From assembly GCA_027490305.1 (NCBI GenBank), contig JAIXYI010000018.1, positions 1-64,000 of the forward strand: a stretch of DNA of 64,000 nt. Direction: 5' to 3'. Made by a program: the position numbers and the translations under genes. This stretch comes from Flavobacteriaceae bacterium (lineage in GTDB: Bacteria > Bacteroidota > Bacteroidia > Flavobacteriales > Flavobacteriaceae). Position 1 is the first letter of the stretch. Every line of letters begins with the position of its first letter. Positions 56,570 to 64,000 of this stretch are shown piece by piece. The notes below the pieces were generated by a model. That model was not told the origin of the DNA. It was given only the letters and a program-made list of their open reading frames with translations, and did not search any database.

Positions 56570-58381
56570 TTATAGTATTAGGGTTATGTAAAAGGTATAA
56601 TGGCGTAAGGGCATATAGCGGCCCTCCATCGCCTGGTAGGAAACATTTCCAATATTGTCGATCCGGCAACCCGCCGTAATGGCACCGGAGGCATACTCGA
56701 TGGCGGCATTTGACAACGCATAATCCGGTAGTTTGCGGGTGGGATCATTATCGGATTGCAGGTAAACGGAGCCCGTATAACGCTGTTCCAGTCGTAGCGT
56801 CGCGTGTCGGTAGCGCACACTGACTGCCGCCATCGCATTGTGGTACGGCACATACATCAATTGATTTCCGGTTTGGACGTTTCGCGATTGGGTGTAGGCA
56901 TAGGAAGCATCGAGTATCGTCATCCAGCGGGCCGACTGTTTTTCGAAATGGTACTGCGTTTCGATGCCGCGGAAATGCACCCGATCGACGTTCTCCGGAC
57001 GAAACACACCGCCGCTTACGGGAACCCAGCGGATCATATCGCGAATGCGTCCGTCGAAAAGCGTCAGGCCGAAGCGGCCGAAGCGCGTGGTGACCTCCTG
57101 GCCGATCTCTCCCTGCACCGCCACCTCGGGGCGAAGTGATTCGTTTCCGGCGCCCTGCCAATAAAGATCGTTGAAGGTAGGTGCCCTGAAATTACGCGAC
57201 AGATTGGCCGTCCAGCGGAAGACCTTGTTGGGTTGGAAGGCGACGCCAGCGGAAAACAGCAACGGACTCGCGTATCCCGAAACAGCGTCTTTTCGGATTC
57301 CGGCCTCGTAGGTAAACTGAGGCGTGAGTTCGTGCCGGAGGGAAATTGCCGCTGTTCCCGTTCGACGATCGGCCCGTCGGATATCGTCGCCGTTGGCCTC
57401 GCTTTCCGATACATCGGCAATACCGTTCAATTTGATACCGTTTCCGAAACTATACGTGCCGTCGTACCGAACAAGCAGCGTCCTCGAACGTCCCTGACGA
57501 TACGACGGAGCTTCCACATCCTCAAAATACCGGTACCGCTCGGTCACATAGGCAACTTTCGCCTTCCCAACGAAACGACCGTGCTCGGACAGCCATTCGA
57601 GCATATGGCGCGAATTGAAGTCGAGGTATTGCGTGGGGGTATCCGACGGATTCAGTAGTGAAAAATGTCGGTGTCCGTCATACACTTGTTGGTACAGCCT
57701 GAATTCATTGGCGGCGTTGGGTCGGTAGCCGATAGCCACATTCGATCCCATATTGTAATAATGTCCGTTTCGGTTACGTCCGCCGGGAATGGCGTAATCG
57801 TTCTGCGATTCGTTTCGGCTGAGAGTTGCATCGACCGACCACCGTTCGGACCCGCCGCGCACGTGGAAGGCAACACCATACGTATCGAAACTCCCATACC
57901 GACTGTAGAGCGAATGCCGGAACTCCTGTCCGTATCGAAAGACATTGTCGAGGTGGACGGTACCGCCGATAGCGCCACTTCCATAGCCGACACCGCCCCC
58001 GCCGGGCCTGACGACCACGTGCCCGAAACCTTCTGTGAGTATCGTATTGAAATCCGTTTGGCCGTTTAGCAGTGAGTTGATGGCAATGCCGTTCCAAACG
58101 ACAGCGGTTTGGGATGCCGTGGTACCGCGGAACGAGACCGATGCGACCATCCCGGCGCCATTCTCGCGGAAGTAGAGTGCCGTGGTGCGGCTAAGTAGGG
58201 TTTTCAGGGAATTCTGGTGCCACAGTAGTGAATCGGGCACGACCTTCAACGTACGGGATCGGCTGAACACACGCCATTGCACGTCGGCCACACGCACCTC
58301 ATCCAACTGACGGATGGTGTCTTGGGCAAACGACGATAACGTCGCCAGTAGCGCTATAAAAATGAGTTTTCCTGTATTCAT
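56570..58381 (-). CDS. btuB: TonB-dependent vitamin B12 receptor
   Basis: A 603-residue outer-membrane receptor. Signal peptide (LSSFAQD), a plug domain (SLKTLLSRTTALYFRENGAGMVASVSFRGTTASQTAVVWNGIAIN in part) with GYGSGAIGGTVHLDN, and a 22-strand-type barrel ending HYTFYITLIL. The TonB box is probably around DEVRVAD. It is first in the btuB-btuG pair, and a full cobalamin riboswitch precedes it, which fixes the substrate class as cobalamin. Surface BtuG-like protein is the next gene. Confidence 0.92.
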   Translation of the reverse strand: MNTGKLIFIALLATLSSFAQDTIRQLDEVRVADVQWRVFSRSRTLKVVPDSLLWHQNSLKTLLSRTTALYFRENGAGMVASVSFRGTTASQTAVVWNGIAINSLLNGQTDFNTILTEGFGHVVVRPGGGGVGYGSGAIGGTVHLDNVFRYGQEFRHSLYSRYGSFDTYGVAFHVRGGSERWSVDATLSRNESQNDYAIPGGRNRNGHYYNMGSNVAIGYRPNAANEFRLYQQVYDGHRHFSLLNPSDTPTQYLDFNSRHMLEWLSEHGRFVGKAKVAYVTERYRYFEDVEAPSYRQGRSRTLLVRYDGTYSFGNGIKLNGIADVSESEANGDDIRRADRRTGTAAISLRHELTPQFTYEAGIRKDAVSGYASPLLFSAGVAFQPNKVFRWTANLSRNFRAPTFNDLYWQGAGNESLRPEVAVQGEIGQEVTTRFGRFGLTLFDGRIRDMIRWVPVSGGVFRPENVDRVHFRGIETQYHFEKQSARWMTILDASYAYTQSRNVQTGNQLMYVPYHNAMAAVSVRYRHATLRLEQRYTGSVYLQSDNDPTRKLPDYALSNAAIEYASGAITAGCRIDNIGNVSYQAMEGRYMPLRHYTFYITLIL

Positions 58382-58388
58382 ACCACCC

Positions 58389-58408
58389 GACCTTTCTTCC
58401 CGAAGGTC
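58389..58408 (-). promoter_or_regulatory. Hairpin just before the btuB start codon
   Basis: GACCTT (58403-58408 on the complementary strand) and AAGGTC (58389-58394) pair around an 8-base loop. Its GACCT part also occurs in the conserved 3' part of the riboswitch (GGAGACCTGCC), so the two could exchange pairing. Likely the expression platform; ribosome access to ATG would be controlled. Confidence 0.45.
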
Positions 58409-58420
58409 TCTTTGTGTTAC

Positions 58421-58582
58421 GGATGGGGCAGGTCTCCTGGCTTGCGTCCTGTCACATGCCTTCCCGTTTTCACAGTGGCTGCGGATTGTGACAGGCTTTA
58501 TAGCTTACAGTTGCGGGAACAGCCCGGGATTCACACCCGGTTCCCTTTTAATGTGGTCGGCGACGAACGCACAACCCTATCC
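58421..58582 (-). ncRNA. Cobalamin (B12) riboswitch, minus strand
   Basis: The minus strand carries the class-defining core: GGGAACCGGGTGTGAATCCC, then CCCGCAACTGTAAGC, and at the 3' side GCCAGGAGACCTGCC. A P1 stem can form between CCCTATCC (58575-58582, plus-strand reading) and GGATGGGG (58421-58428). It lies in the leader of btuB. The minus -7 box TACCTTTG at 58588-58595 places the transcript start at about the 5' edge of the aptamer. Confidence 0.95.
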
Positions 58583-58587
58583 GGCGG

Positions 58588-58595
58588 CAAAGGTA
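58588..58595 (-). promoter_or_regulatory. -7 box of the btuB operon
   Basis: Minus-strand TACCTTTG fits TAnnTTTG and sits directly before the riboswitch. No -33 TTG found. Confidence 0.6.
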
Positions 58596-58615
58596 TAATT
58601 AAAAACGAACAGGCG

Positions 58616-58623
58616 TATATTTG
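58616..58623 (+). promoter_or_regulatory. -7 box of the btuF operon
   Basis: Plus-strand TATATTTG fits TAnnTTTG perfectly. The ATG of btuF begins only four bases later, so the message would be leaderless or nearly so. It lies 21 bases from the divergent btuB box. Confidence 0.65.
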
Positions 58624-58627
58624 CCCC

Positions 58628-59755
58628 ATGCAAAATTTGAAATGGGCCGTAATCGCGACTTTCCTGCTGATCGGATGCGGAAAAAACGAGCGCCCGGCTG
58701 CAACAGCCCTACACAGCAATCACGTAGAGGCTGCGTCGGGACTGGCACTTTATGAATATGAGGGCTATACGGTCGTTAAAGTATTGGAACCCTGGCCGGG
58801 TGCGAAACGTTCGTACACCTACGTTCTCTGGAAACGGAATGCAAAACTGCCCGACAGTCTTCGCTCCTACCCGTCCGTCGAGGTGCCGGTTCGGTCGATT
58901 GTGGTGACGTCGACCACGCATATTCCCTCACTGGAGATGTTGGGAGTGGAAAAGTCATTGACCGGTTTCCCCAATACGCGTTTCATTTCGTCGGAACGGA
59001 CGAGGGCCCGGATCGACGCGGGGCATGTGAAGGAACTCGGTGGCAACCGCGACCTTGATACCGAAGCCGTATTGGACCTGCATCCGGATGTGGTGATTGG
59101 AAACGGTATAGACGACCACAATCCGGCGTATGACAATCTCATGCGGGCCGGTATTCCCGTGATGCTCAATGGCGACTGGAATGAAAAAACGCCGTTGGGG
59201 CGTGCGGAATGGATCAAGTTTTTTGGCGTTTTGTTTGGAAAGGAAGCCAAAGCCGATGCTCTTTTTCGTCAGATACGGGACGATTACCAAAAGATCCGCG
59301 CCCTTGCCCGGAAGACCCCGAAACATCCGACCATTTTAGTGGGTGCGATGTACCAGGATGTATGGAACCTGCCACAAGGAGGCAGTTGGGGCGCTTTGTT
59401 CATAGCAGATGCCGGAGGCGATTATCTTTGGAAGGACACGTCGGGCACGGGAAGTCTGCAACTGCCGTTTGAACAGGTCTTCGAACGGGGGCAAAACGCC
59501 GATTTTTGGATAGGCCCCGGGCAGTTTGCTTCCTTCGCTGAACTCGATGCCGCGAGCGACCATTACCGCGAATTCCGCAGTTACCAACAAAAGACTATTT
59601 TCTCGTTCAGTTCCCGTAAAGGGAAGACCGGCGGAATGCTGTATTATGAATTGGCACCCAATCGGCCGGATCTGGTGTTGCGCGACCTCGTGTCGATCCT
59701 GCATCCGGAATTGCTGCCCAACCACCGACCGGTTTTCTTCGACCGACTTCGATGA
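58628..59755 (+). CDS. btuF: Cobalamin ABC transporter substrate-binding lipoprotein
   Basis: A 375-residue periplasmic-binding-protein of the BtuF/FepB kind. Lipobox LIGC (Cys17) followed by KNERPA; the conserved mid-part is HPDVVIGNGIDDHN and the C-terminal domain includes QDVWNLPQGGSWGALFIADAG. The start is set at 58628; an in-frame extension to 58412 reads through the riboswitch on the other strand and is not used. First of btuF-btuC-btuD. Context with btuB, the BtuG-like gene and the riboswitch supports B12 as the ligand rather than iron. Confidence 0.88.
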   Translation: MQNLKWAVIATFLLIGCGKNERPAATALHSNHVEAASGLALYEYEGYTVVKVLEPWPGAKRSYTYVLWKRNAKLPDSLRSYPSVEVPVRSIVVTSTTHIPSLEMLGVEKSLTGFPNTRFISSERTRARIDAGHVKELGGNRDLDTEAVLDLHPDVVIGNGIDDHNPAYDNLMRAGIPVMLNGDWNEKTPLGRAEWIKFFGVLFGKEAKADALFRQIRDDYQKIRALARKTPKHPTILVGAMYQDVWNLPQGGSWGALFIADAGGDYLWKDTSGTGSLQLPFEQVFERGQNADFWIGPGQFASFAELDAASDHYREFRSYQQKTIFSFSSRKGKTGGMLYYELAPNRPDLVLRDLVSILHPELLPNHRPVFFDRLR

Positions 59756-59792
59756 TGACCAACGTGAACCAAAATCCTAGTACCTTGCAACC

Positions 59793-60824
59793 ATGACGCA
59801 GCACCGTCGCCATACCCTGCTTTTTACCCTGCTTTCGATAGGGATGGCGGTGTTTTTTCTATGGGATTTGTGCTATGGATCGGTGCGTATTCCGCTTCCT
59901 GACGTAGTGCGGACCCTATTCGGCGGGGAAGCAACGAAAACCAGTTGGACCTATATTGTATGGGATTTCCGATTGCCCAAAGCGCTGACCGCCGTTATGG
60001 CAGGTATGGCGCTGTCGGTAAGCGGACTCATGATGCAGACATTTTTCCGGAACCCGTTAGCGGGACCGTATGTGTTGGGACTCAGTTCGGGTTCAAGCCT
60101 TGCCGTTGCGTTTGTCGTGATGGGTTCGGCCTTCCTGCCGGGTTCCATCGCAATGGCCCTCGCGTCTCCGTATGGGATTGCAGCGGCTTCCTGTATCGGC
60201 AGTGTGGTCGTGCTTTTTGCCGTCCTAACGGTGGCGCGACGCCTTCGCGATACCATGTCGATCTTAATCGTCGGGCTCATGTTTGGAAGTTTCACGTCGG
60301 CCATCACCGGTATACTAAGTTATCTGTCGACGGCCGAGCAGTTGCAACGCTTTACCTTTTGGTCATTGGGCAGCCTCGGGAACCTGTCGTGGGAAGCGGT
60401 CACGATTGTCGCCATCGGCACGGGCATTGGGCTGGCGTTGGCCGCGTTTTGCATCAAGGCGCTGGATGCCCTTTTGTTGGGGGAACACTACGCACAGACA
60501 CTCGGAATCCCGATGGCCCGTACGCGCATTTGCGTACTTCTTTCCGTCGGAATTCTGGCGGGCGTGATTACGGCCTTTGCCGGACCCATTGCGTTCGTTG
60601 GCCTCGCGGTGCCCCACATTGCCCGATTGCTGTTCCGAACCAGCCGACATTCCGTATTGTTTTTTGCAACCTTGCTCTTAGGTGGCGCTATCATGCTGGT
60701 ATGCGATGCGCTTTGCCAGTTTCCCGGCCTGGAAATACAATTACCGATAAATGCCGTTACCTCGCTATTGGGTGCGCCGATGGTGATTTGGTTATTGTTG
60801 AACAAACGAAAATGGGCCTCATGA
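59793..60824 (+). CDS. btuC: Cobalamin ABC transporter permease
   Basis: A 343-residue FecCD/BtuC-family permease with about ten spans, the FRLPKALTAVMAGMALSVSGLMMQTFFRNPLAGP motif in part, and the cytoplasmic loop GPIAFVGLAVPHIAR that contacts the ATPase. It starts 37 bases after btuF and overlaps btuD by ATGA. Confidence 0.93.
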   Translation: MTQHRRHTLLFTLLSIGMAVFFLWDLCYGSVRIPLPDVVRTLFGGEATKTSWTYIVWDFRLPKALTAVMAGMALSVSGLMMQTFFRNPLAGPYVLGLSSGSSLAVAFVVMGSAFLPGSIAMALASPYGIAAASCIGSVVVLFAVLTVARRLRDTMSILIVGLMFGSFTSAITGILSYLSTAEQLQRFTFWSLGSLGNLSWEAVTIVAIGTGIGLALAAFCIKALDALLLGEHYAQTLGIPMARTRICVLLSVGILAGVITAFAGPIAFVGLAVPHIARLLFRTSRHSVLFFATLLLGGAIMLVCDALCQFPGLEIQLPINAVTSLLGAPMVIWLLLNKRKWAS

Positions 60825-61603
60825 AAGCCGTATTGAAAGCCGACGACCTGGCCATCGGTTATCCCGGAAAAGGGCGTGGTACGACCGTTGCGGAACACCT
60901 CCATTTCGAAATAGAACGTGGTACGTTGGTAGGACTTATCGGTAGTAATGGCGCGGGTAAATCGACGTTATTGCGGACCCTGGCAGGTCTCCAACTCCCG
61001 TTACGCGGACGATTGGAACTCGACGAACGTGAGCTGACAAAAATGACAGCGTCCGAACTTGCCTGTTACCGAGCGGTGGTATTGACCGAGCGGTTGCCGC
61101 CCAGCGACCTCACCGTATTTGAGTTGGTTGCCTTAGGACGCCAGCCCTACACGAATTGGCTGGGGAAGCTATCGCAATCGGACATCAAGGCGACGGAGGA
61201 AGCGTTGGAACTTACTGGTGCCACAGCCCTTGCCCACAAACGACATTATGAAATCAGCGACGGACAGTTGCAAAATGTATTGATCGCCAGAGCCATCGCA
61301 CAGCAAACACCACTTGTCTTCCTGGACGAGCCTACCACCCATTTAGACCTACCCCACAAACTCGCCCTGCTGCAGTTGTTGCGTAAGTTGGTAACCGTTG
61401 CCGGGAAAACCGTAATCTTTTCGACGCACGACATCGAACAGGCGCTGACGGTATGCGATGCTTTTCTGGTCATGACGGCTGACGGACTCACATTTTCATC
61501 AAAAGACGACATGCTCCGAAATGGCGTACTCGATGCACTATTTGCATCGTCCGGACTTCGTTTCGACGCGGACCGACTCCGATTCGAACCCCGTAGTTCT
61601 TGA
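60821..61603 (+). CDS. btuD: Cobalamin ABC transporter ATP-binding protein
   Basis: A 260-residue ATPase. Walker A IGSNGAGKST, a degenerate signature ISDGQLQN where LSGGQ is usual, Walker B VFLDEPTTHLD and the switch histidine in STHD. The start at 60821 overlaps the btuC stop by four bases; a longer in-frame reading through btuC is a shadow. Powers B12 import with BtuC and BtuF. Confidence 0.93.
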   Translation: MKAVLKADDLAIGYPGKGRGTTVAEHLHFEIERGTLVGLIGSNGAGKSTLLRTLAGLQLPLRGRLELDERELTKMTASELACYRAVVLTERLPPSDLTVFELVALGRQPYTNWLGKLSQSDIKATEEALELTGATALAHKRHYEISDGQLQNVLIARAIAQQTPLVFLDEPTTHLDLPHKLALLQLLRKLVTVAGKTVIFSTHDIEQALTVCDAFLVMTADGLTFSSKDDMLRNGVLDALFASSGLRFDADRLRFEPRSS

Positions 61604-61630
61604 CAGACGCTTCTGAAAGTCGTACATTTA
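61600..61630 (+). promoter_or_regulatory. Promoter of the small exported protein gene
   Basis: TTG at 61600-61602, 20 bases, then TACATTTA at 61623-61630, one base off TAnnTTTG. It overlaps the btuD stop codon. The start is 14 bases after the box. Confidence 0.5.
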
Positions 61631-61643
61631 GATAAAAAGTGCG

Positions 61644-62141
61644 ATGAAACAGCTCTTACTTATAGGCCTTCTCCTCTACGCCGGCGTAGCGCTGGCACAA
61701 CCCCGTTTTGAACTTACAGCAGCCGGATTCGCGCCGGTCACCTTTACCGTTCCCGCGCGGGATATGCTCGACCGGGCAGATCGGGTGATGCGATGGGCCG
61801 CCGGTGAAAACCGAAAAGGACACGATGTCGTGCGCGAATCAGACCAGTCGCTGCGGGTAGAAGCCCGACGCGACAATGCCTTTTTCTACCGCGATCGTGG
61901 AGAAGAATATGCTTTTCGGATCGACTACGTAATGACCATCCGGTTTACGGATGATACGTGTAGGGTTACCTTTTCGGTGAGCGAAATCTACGGAAAAGGA
62001 CGTCCGGTGCAGATGCAGTTGTCTGATTATTTTCTTTCAGATGGTCGATTAAAAGAAGATTTCCGCGACGTCAAACCCTCTCTTGAACGGACGGCGAACG
62101 CACTGCTCCGTTCCCTTTACGACGCCCTACAGCGCCCTTAG
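61644..62141 (+). CDS. Small exported protein, DUF4468-like
   Basis: A 165-residue protein with a signal peptide ending ALAQP and a beta-rich body reminiscent of the DUF4468 type (YRDRGEEYAFRIDYVMTIRF, CRVTFSVSEIYG). Function unknown. It follows btuD with its own promoter and overlaps the convergent rluE by four bases. Confidence 0.65.
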   Translation: MKQLLLIGLLLYAGVALAQPRFELTAAGFAPVTFTVPARDMLDRADRVMRWAAGENRKGHDVVRESDQSLRVEARRDNAFFYRDRGEEYAFRIDYVMTIRFTDDTCRVTFSVSEIYGKGRPVQMQLSDYFLSDGRLKEDFRDVKPSLERTANALLRSLYDALQRP

Positions 62142-62704
62142 ACCTCGAGTTCCGACACCTCTTGTACCTGCCCGGGCTGCAACGCCCCTAACCGTAGGTT
62201 TCCGATACGGACGCGCACCAGTCGCAGCGTGGGAAAACCCACCGCCGAGGTCATTTTGCGCACCTGCCGGAACTTGCCTTCGCGGATGGTGACCGACACC
62301 CAACTCGTCGGTCCGTGCCGATCATCGCGGATCCGCCGCCCGCGTTCGGGTAAATCCGGAATAAAGGGAAGTATGGAGGCCTCGCAGGGCTTGGTTTTGT
62401 ATTTACCTTTCTTGGTGCCGATTAGCACGCCTGCGGCCATTTCGGCAATCGCTTCCGCAGTAATGAGGCCGTCAACCTGCACGTAATACTCTTTCTCAAC
62501 TTTCCGTCCACGCACCCATTCGCTCATCTTCCCGTCGGTTGTGAGTAAAAGGAGTCCTTCTGAATCTTCATCGAGGCGACCGATGGCCATAGTGCCTGGC
62601 GCGAAGTCGTGGAGTTCACCCAACAGTTTCTTGGTTCGCTTTAACTCGTAAACGAACTGGCTCAGGTACCCATAGGGTTTATAAAGAAGATAATGATGGT
62701 GCAT
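62138..62704 (-). CDS. rluE: RluE-like 23S rRNA pseudouridine synthase
   Basis: A 188-residue RsuA/RluE-family pseudouridine synthase. The catalytic Asp is Asp45 in GRLDEDSEGL; KVEKEYYVQVDG and EGKFRQVRKM are family motifs. It lacks the N-terminal S4 domain of RsuA, as RluE does. Single gene, convergent with its left neighbour. Confidence 0.9.
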   Translation of the reverse strand: MHHHYLLYKPYGYLSQFVYELKRTKKLLGELHDFAPGTMAIGRLDEDSEGLLLLTTDGKMSEWVRGRKVEKEYYVQVDGLITAEAIAEMAAGVLIGTKKGKYKTKPCEASILPFIPDLPERGRRIRDDRHGPTSWVSVTIREGKFRQVRKMTSAVGFPTLRLVRVRIGNLRLGALQPGQVQEVSELEV

Positions 62705-62775
62705 GTTTGTTCGTGTCGGGATATGGTAGGGGGCTTTGCTTTCAAGCGTGACCGCTTTCCACTATCTTTACCGAT

Positions 62776-63477
62776 ATGGAATTACAACATGCAAAAGTAC
62801 TGATTACGGGCGGTACAACCGGAATCGGTTTTGAAACAGCCCGTTTGTTAACCTCTAAAGGTGCGCAGGTCGTGTTCTGCGGACAAAACGCCGAACGGGT
62901 GGCAAAGGCAGCGGACGAACTGGGTATAACGGGTTTTACCTGCGATATTTCCGATGCAGCCGATGTGGAGCGGTTGTTCGAAAAAACCGTCGCGACGCTC
63001 GGCGGGCTTGATGTCTTGATCAACAACGCGGGCGTGGGATATTTCGCGGCATTAGCCGATACGGATCCTGCGGACTTTGAACGCATCTGGCGCACGAATG
63101 TGCTGGGACTTTTCCTGGCCGGACAAAAAGCGGCGGCGCACTTCACGGCCCAGCAGTCGGGGAATATCATCAACATCGGATCGACGGCAGCGCGCGCCGG
63201 ATTCGCGAAAGGCTCTGCCTATGTCGCCAGTAAATTCGCCGTTTCCGGACTCACGGAATGCTGGCGCGCGGAACTCCGGCCCCACAACGTTCGCGTGATG
63301 CAGGTCAATCCGAGTGAGGTGTTGACGCAATTCGGACCAAAAGTGGGATTCGACCAACAGGACAACGGAAAGAAACTGCACGCTACGGAAATCGCACACC
63401 TCATTGCGTCGATGTTGTCGATGCCGGATGTGGGGTTCATTCCGGAGGCGGCGGTGTGGGCGACTAATCCGTGGTGA
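62776..63477 (+). CDS. Short-chain dehydrogenase/reductase
   Basis: A 233-residue SDR with the cofactor motif GGTTGIGFE near residues 12-20, NNAG at about 84-87, the catalytic Ser in NIGSTAAR and YxxxK as YVASK. Probably cytoplasmic with NADP(H). A -7 box TATCTTTA at 62763-62770 is five bases from the ATG, giving a near-leaderless message. The substrate is unknown. Confidence 0.9.
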   Translation: MELQHAKVLITGGTTGIGFETARLLTSKGAQVVFCGQNAERVAKAADELGITGFTCDISDAADVERLFEKTVATLGGLDVLINNAGVGYFAALADTDPADFERIWRTNVLGLFLAGQKAAAHFTAQQSGNIINIGSTAARAGFAKGSAYVASKFAVSGLTECWRAELRPHNVRVMQVNPSEVLTQFGPKVGFDQQDNGKKLHATEIAHLIASMLSMPDVGFIPEAAVWATNPW

Positions 63478-63527
63478 GGATGGAAAGGGGAAAGGGGAAA
63501 GAGGAAAGAGGAGAGAGGAAAAAACCG
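63478..63527. repeat. Purine-rich low-complexity tract
   Basis: About 50 bases of degenerate GGAAAG/GGAAAGA units, nearly pure purine on the plus strand. It fills the gap between the two SDR genes. No promoter or hairpin was seen. Like 121-237 it has strong strand bias and loose repeats. Confidence 0.6.
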
Positions 63528-63543
63528 GAAACAAGATATAAGG

Positions 63544-64000
63544 ATGAACTATTCAGCTAAAATGCTCCGAGATGGGGCGCTACAAGACAAAGTGATCGTG
63601 GTGACAGGCGGCGGAAGCGGCCTGGGAAAATCGATGACACGTTATTTCCTTGAACTGGGTGCCAAAGTGGCGATTACGTCGCGGGACCTAGAGAAATTGA
63701 CGACAACGGCGGCCGAACTGGAGGCGGAAACGGGTGGCAAATGCCTGGCGGTTGCCTGCGATGTGCGCCATTATGACCAGGTGGAGGCGATGCTACAGGC
63801 GGTGTTGACGGCTTTCGGCAAGGTCGATGTGTTACTGAACAACGCCGCGGGTAACTTCATCTCGCCCACGGAACGGTTGTCGGCCAACGCATTCGATACG
63901 ATCATTGACATCGTATTGAAGGGATCGAAAAACTGTACGCTCGCCTTCGGCAAACACTGGATCGACACCAAACAACAAAACAACGTCATCCTGAATATCG
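63544..64000 (+). CDS. Short-chain dehydrogenase, 2,4-dienoyl-CoA-reductase-like (partial)
   Basis: The first 152 residues of an SDR running off the window. It has TGGGSGLGKSM at the cofactor site and LLNNAAGNFISPTERLSANAF, a pattern of the peroxisomal/2,4-dienoyl-CoA reductase group, which would act in unsaturated fatty-acid breakdown. The catalytic Tyr-Lys lies beyond the end. The start is the ATG at 63544. Confidence 0.8.
   Translation, partial: MNYSAKMLRDGALQDKVIVVTGGGSGLGKSMTRYFLELGAKVAITSRDLEKLTTTAAELEAETGGKCLAVACDVRHYDQVEAMLQAVLTAFGKVDVLLNNAAGNFISPTERLSANAFDTIIDIVLKGSKNCTLAFGKHWIDTKQQNNVILNI

Noticed and set aside
58412..58627. In-frame extension of btuF through the riboswitch complement
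   Set aside because: The lipoprotein signal and lipobox start at 58628, and the extension is the complement of a structured RNA.
59945..60820. In-frame upstream extension of btuD by about 290 residues
   Set aside because: It lies inside btuC in another frame. The ATGA overlap at 60821 and the family length show the true start.

Overview
The window looks like chromosomal DNA of a Flavobacteriaceae-type Bacteroidota. The evidence is a SecD-SecF fusion, type IX secretion (T9SS) sorting domains of both the A and B kinds, DUF4252 proteins behind an ECF sigma factor, TAnnTTTG-type -7 promoter boxes, a flavobacterial crtI-crtB-crtZ cluster and a single bifunctional Rel protein. By eye the base composition is nearer balanced than in most Flavobacterium. 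Almost everything is coding. The only stretch over 300 bases without a gene is about 65-471, which holds a low-complexity C/A/T-rich tract, a strong terminator hairpin and perhaps the end of an insertion sequence.

Layout. 1-471: a cut-off reading frame and non-coding DNA. 472-4069: a GH30 lipoprotein followed by two histidine-degradation genes (hutG, hutF). 4100-5547: a PadR regulator with a membrane protein carrying GldL-like repeats, under a clear palindromic operator. 5657-14563: core genes on the minus strand (secDF, mdh, a DUF6588 protein, gyrB, asnB). 14732-19966: a Gre-like factor, an outer-membrane barrel and a 1005-residue TPR protein. 20167-36472: ftsE, then a cell-surface glycan locus with glycosyltransferases, two GT-C-like membrane proteins, FdtA and FdtB for a 3-amino-3,6-dideoxy sugar, an acyltransferase, a Wzx flippase and a FemAB/GNAT-like protein. 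This locus is interrupted at 28832-32121 by a visibly more AT-rich pair: a T9SS-secreted subtilase and a coiled-coil-tailed surface protein.

36571-44465: a large T9SS type-B protein, an RDD protein and the divergent SpoIIM-DUF4129-DUF4350-MoxR-DUF58 operon. 44502-48049: a TrmH methyltransferase that seems to need a CTG start, relA/spoT and a DUF1905/YdeI protein. 48162-51872: a MerR/CarH-like cobalamin-type photoreceptor candidate in one tightly overlapped operon with crtI, crtB and crtZ. 51906-53944: an ECF sigma factor, a membrane anti-sigma-like protein and two DUF4252 proteins, with an S41 protease divergent. 55531-61603: a complete vitamin B12 uptake locus, in which a cobalamin riboswitch leads the btuB and BtuG-like pair on one strand and btuF-btuC-btuD run divergently without it. 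61644-64000: a small exported protein, RluE and two short-chain dehydrogenases, the last cut by the window end.

The most interesting points are the B12 import locus close to a B12-type light sensor that lacks some expected ligands and has its own palindromic operator; the asymmetric riboswitch control with an apparently leaderless btuF; a sigma-factor promoter matching a generic ECF consensus; the PadR operator and its GldL-like partner; the CTG-start methyltransferase; and the AT-rich T9SS protease pair within the glycan locus. No CRISPR array, rRNA, tRNA or intact mobile element was recognised.
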